From the NCBI GenBank assembly GCA_027365375.1, contig DAHXNM010000141.1, forward strand, positions 1-37,989: a stretch of DNA of 37,989 nt, given 5' to 3'. Numbering within the stretch: position 1 is the stretch's first letter; each line of letters begins with the position of its first letter. The translations under genes were made by a program, and so were the position numbers. Source of the stretch: Ferrimicrobium sp. (GTDB taxonomy: Bacteria > Actinomycetota > Acidimicrobiia > Acidimicrobiales > Acidimicrobiaceae). Shown in pieces: positions 36,965 through 37,989 of the stretch. The notes below the pieces were generated by a model. The model did no database searches and was not told the origin of the DNA. It saw only the letters and a list, made by a program, of their open reading frames with translations.

Positions 36965-37989
36965 ATGTCAAAGGCCTATCTTGTTGGGGGAGTTAGAACT
37001 CCATTTGGGCGCTACGGAGGCGCACTCTCTCCGGTCCGCACCGACGACCTCGCAGCAGGGGTACTAGCTGAGCTAATGCGGCGCTATCCGTCGGTGGCTG
37101 GGCATGTCGATGAGGTGATTCTAGGATGTGCCAATCAGGCGGGCGAGGACAACCGGAACGTCGCGCGCATGGCGGGTTTGCTCGCTGGCTTGGGGGTCGA
37201 GACCCCGGGTGTGACCGTGAACCGACTCTGTGGATCCGGACTTGAGGCGATAATGACGGCCTCGCGCCTGATCAAGAGTGGGGATGGGGAGATCGTCATC
37301 GCCGGTGGAGTCGAGGGTATGTCGAGAGCGCCGTTTGTAATGCCAAAGGCTGCGAGTGCCTTCGACCGTTCTATCGAGGTCTTTGACACCACGCTTGGAT
37401 GGCGTTTTATAAACGCTCGCATGCGTGATGAGTTCGGCGTCGACTCGATGGGGGAGACGGCCGAGAACGTCGCTGAGGAGTTTTCGGTATCCCGAGATGA
37501 TCAGGACGCCTTTGCTATGCGTTCGCAGGAGAGAGCCTCCAAAGCACAGGAGAACGGTCGCCTCGGGCGAGAGATCGTCTCGGTCGAGGTGCATAGCAGA
37601 CGCGAAACGACGGTTGTCGATTGTGATGAGCATCCTCGGTTGACCTCGTTGGACAAGCTCTCTGGGCTGAAACCTGCCTTTCGACACGGAGGAACGGTGA
37701 CGGCCGGCAATGCGAGTGGGCTCAATGATGGCGCCGCCGCTGTGTTGGTCGCCAGTGAACCGGCCGTAGAGCGCTATTCGTTGACCCCGGTTGCGGAGGT
37801 GGTAGCGGGAGCGACCGCGGGTGTCCCTCCGCGGATCATGGGCATAGGACCCGTGCCGGCCTCGCGCCGGGTTATGGATCGCCTGAATCTGCGGATCACC
37901 GATTTCGGGGTCATAGAGCTCAACGAAGCCTTCGCCGCTCAGTCGCTCGCCTGCCTTCGCCAACTTGGTCTTCCAGATGATGCCGACTT
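36965..37989 (+). CDS. thiolase, PaaJ/PcaF-like (3-oxoadipyl-CoA thiolase type), truncated by the window end
   Basis: [58 protein letters not shown]. Open to the window end and absent from the ORF track. Confidence 0.88.
   Translation, partial: MSKAYLVGGVRTPFGRYGGALSPVRTDDLAAGVLAELMRRYPSVAGHVDEVILGCANQAGEDNRNVARMAGLLAGLGVETPGVTVNRLCGSGLEAIMTASRLIKSGDGEIVIAGGVEGMSRAPFVMPKAASAFDRSIEVFDTTLGWRFINARMRDEFGVDSMGETAENVAEEFSVSRDDQDAFAMRSQERASKAQENGRLGREIVSVEVHSRRETTVVDCDEHPRLTSLDKLSGLKPAFRHGGTVTAGNASGLNDGAAAVLVASEPAVERYSLTPVAEVVAGATAGVPPRIMGIGPVPASRRVMDRLNLRITDFGVIELNEAFAAQSLACLRQLGLPDDAD

Noticed and set aside
37121-37963. 280-aa minus-strand ORF at the right end
   Set aside because: Antisense to a clear thiolase frame (36965 onward) with strong motifs; the track misses the thiolase only because it has no stop codon in the window.

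Overview
The window looks like a chromosomal segment from a high-GC actinobacterium. An acidophilic Acidimicrobiia-type host is my inference, from a G1-type acid peptidase fused to 'YWLVGADGGVFDFG' repeats. The left edge is a nested IS region: an IS110-type transposase fragment next to a complete IS4-type element whose transposase frame is broken. The main loci are: (1) a four-gene, end-overlapping minus-strand operon (fatty-acyl reductase/HAD fusion, zinc MDR dehydrogenase, LarA-like racemase homologue, PlsC-like acyltransferase); (2) regulators, a MalY/PatB lyase, a DHA2 exporter and a hydrolase; (3) a tRNA-Val flanked by plus-oriented terminators with no evident gene upstream; (4) a translationally coupled pair of EAL proteins, one apparently intact and one degenerate; (5) DUF3048 and an orphan N6-adenine methyltransferase, followed by a duplicated 129-bp hairpin repeat; (6) a disulfide oxidoreductase and the G1 peptidase fusion; (7) a sirtuin / FMN-or-F420 protein / MFS cluster and PutA; (8) a CoA-thioester catabolic cluster with paa-like lower-pathway genes. 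In that last cluster an R2-like diiron protein, divergent from a 2Fe-2S flavoreductase, takes the place where a ring oxygenase might be expected, and a TetR-type palindrome lies in the intergenic region. All product names come from motif reading by eye; no searches were run.
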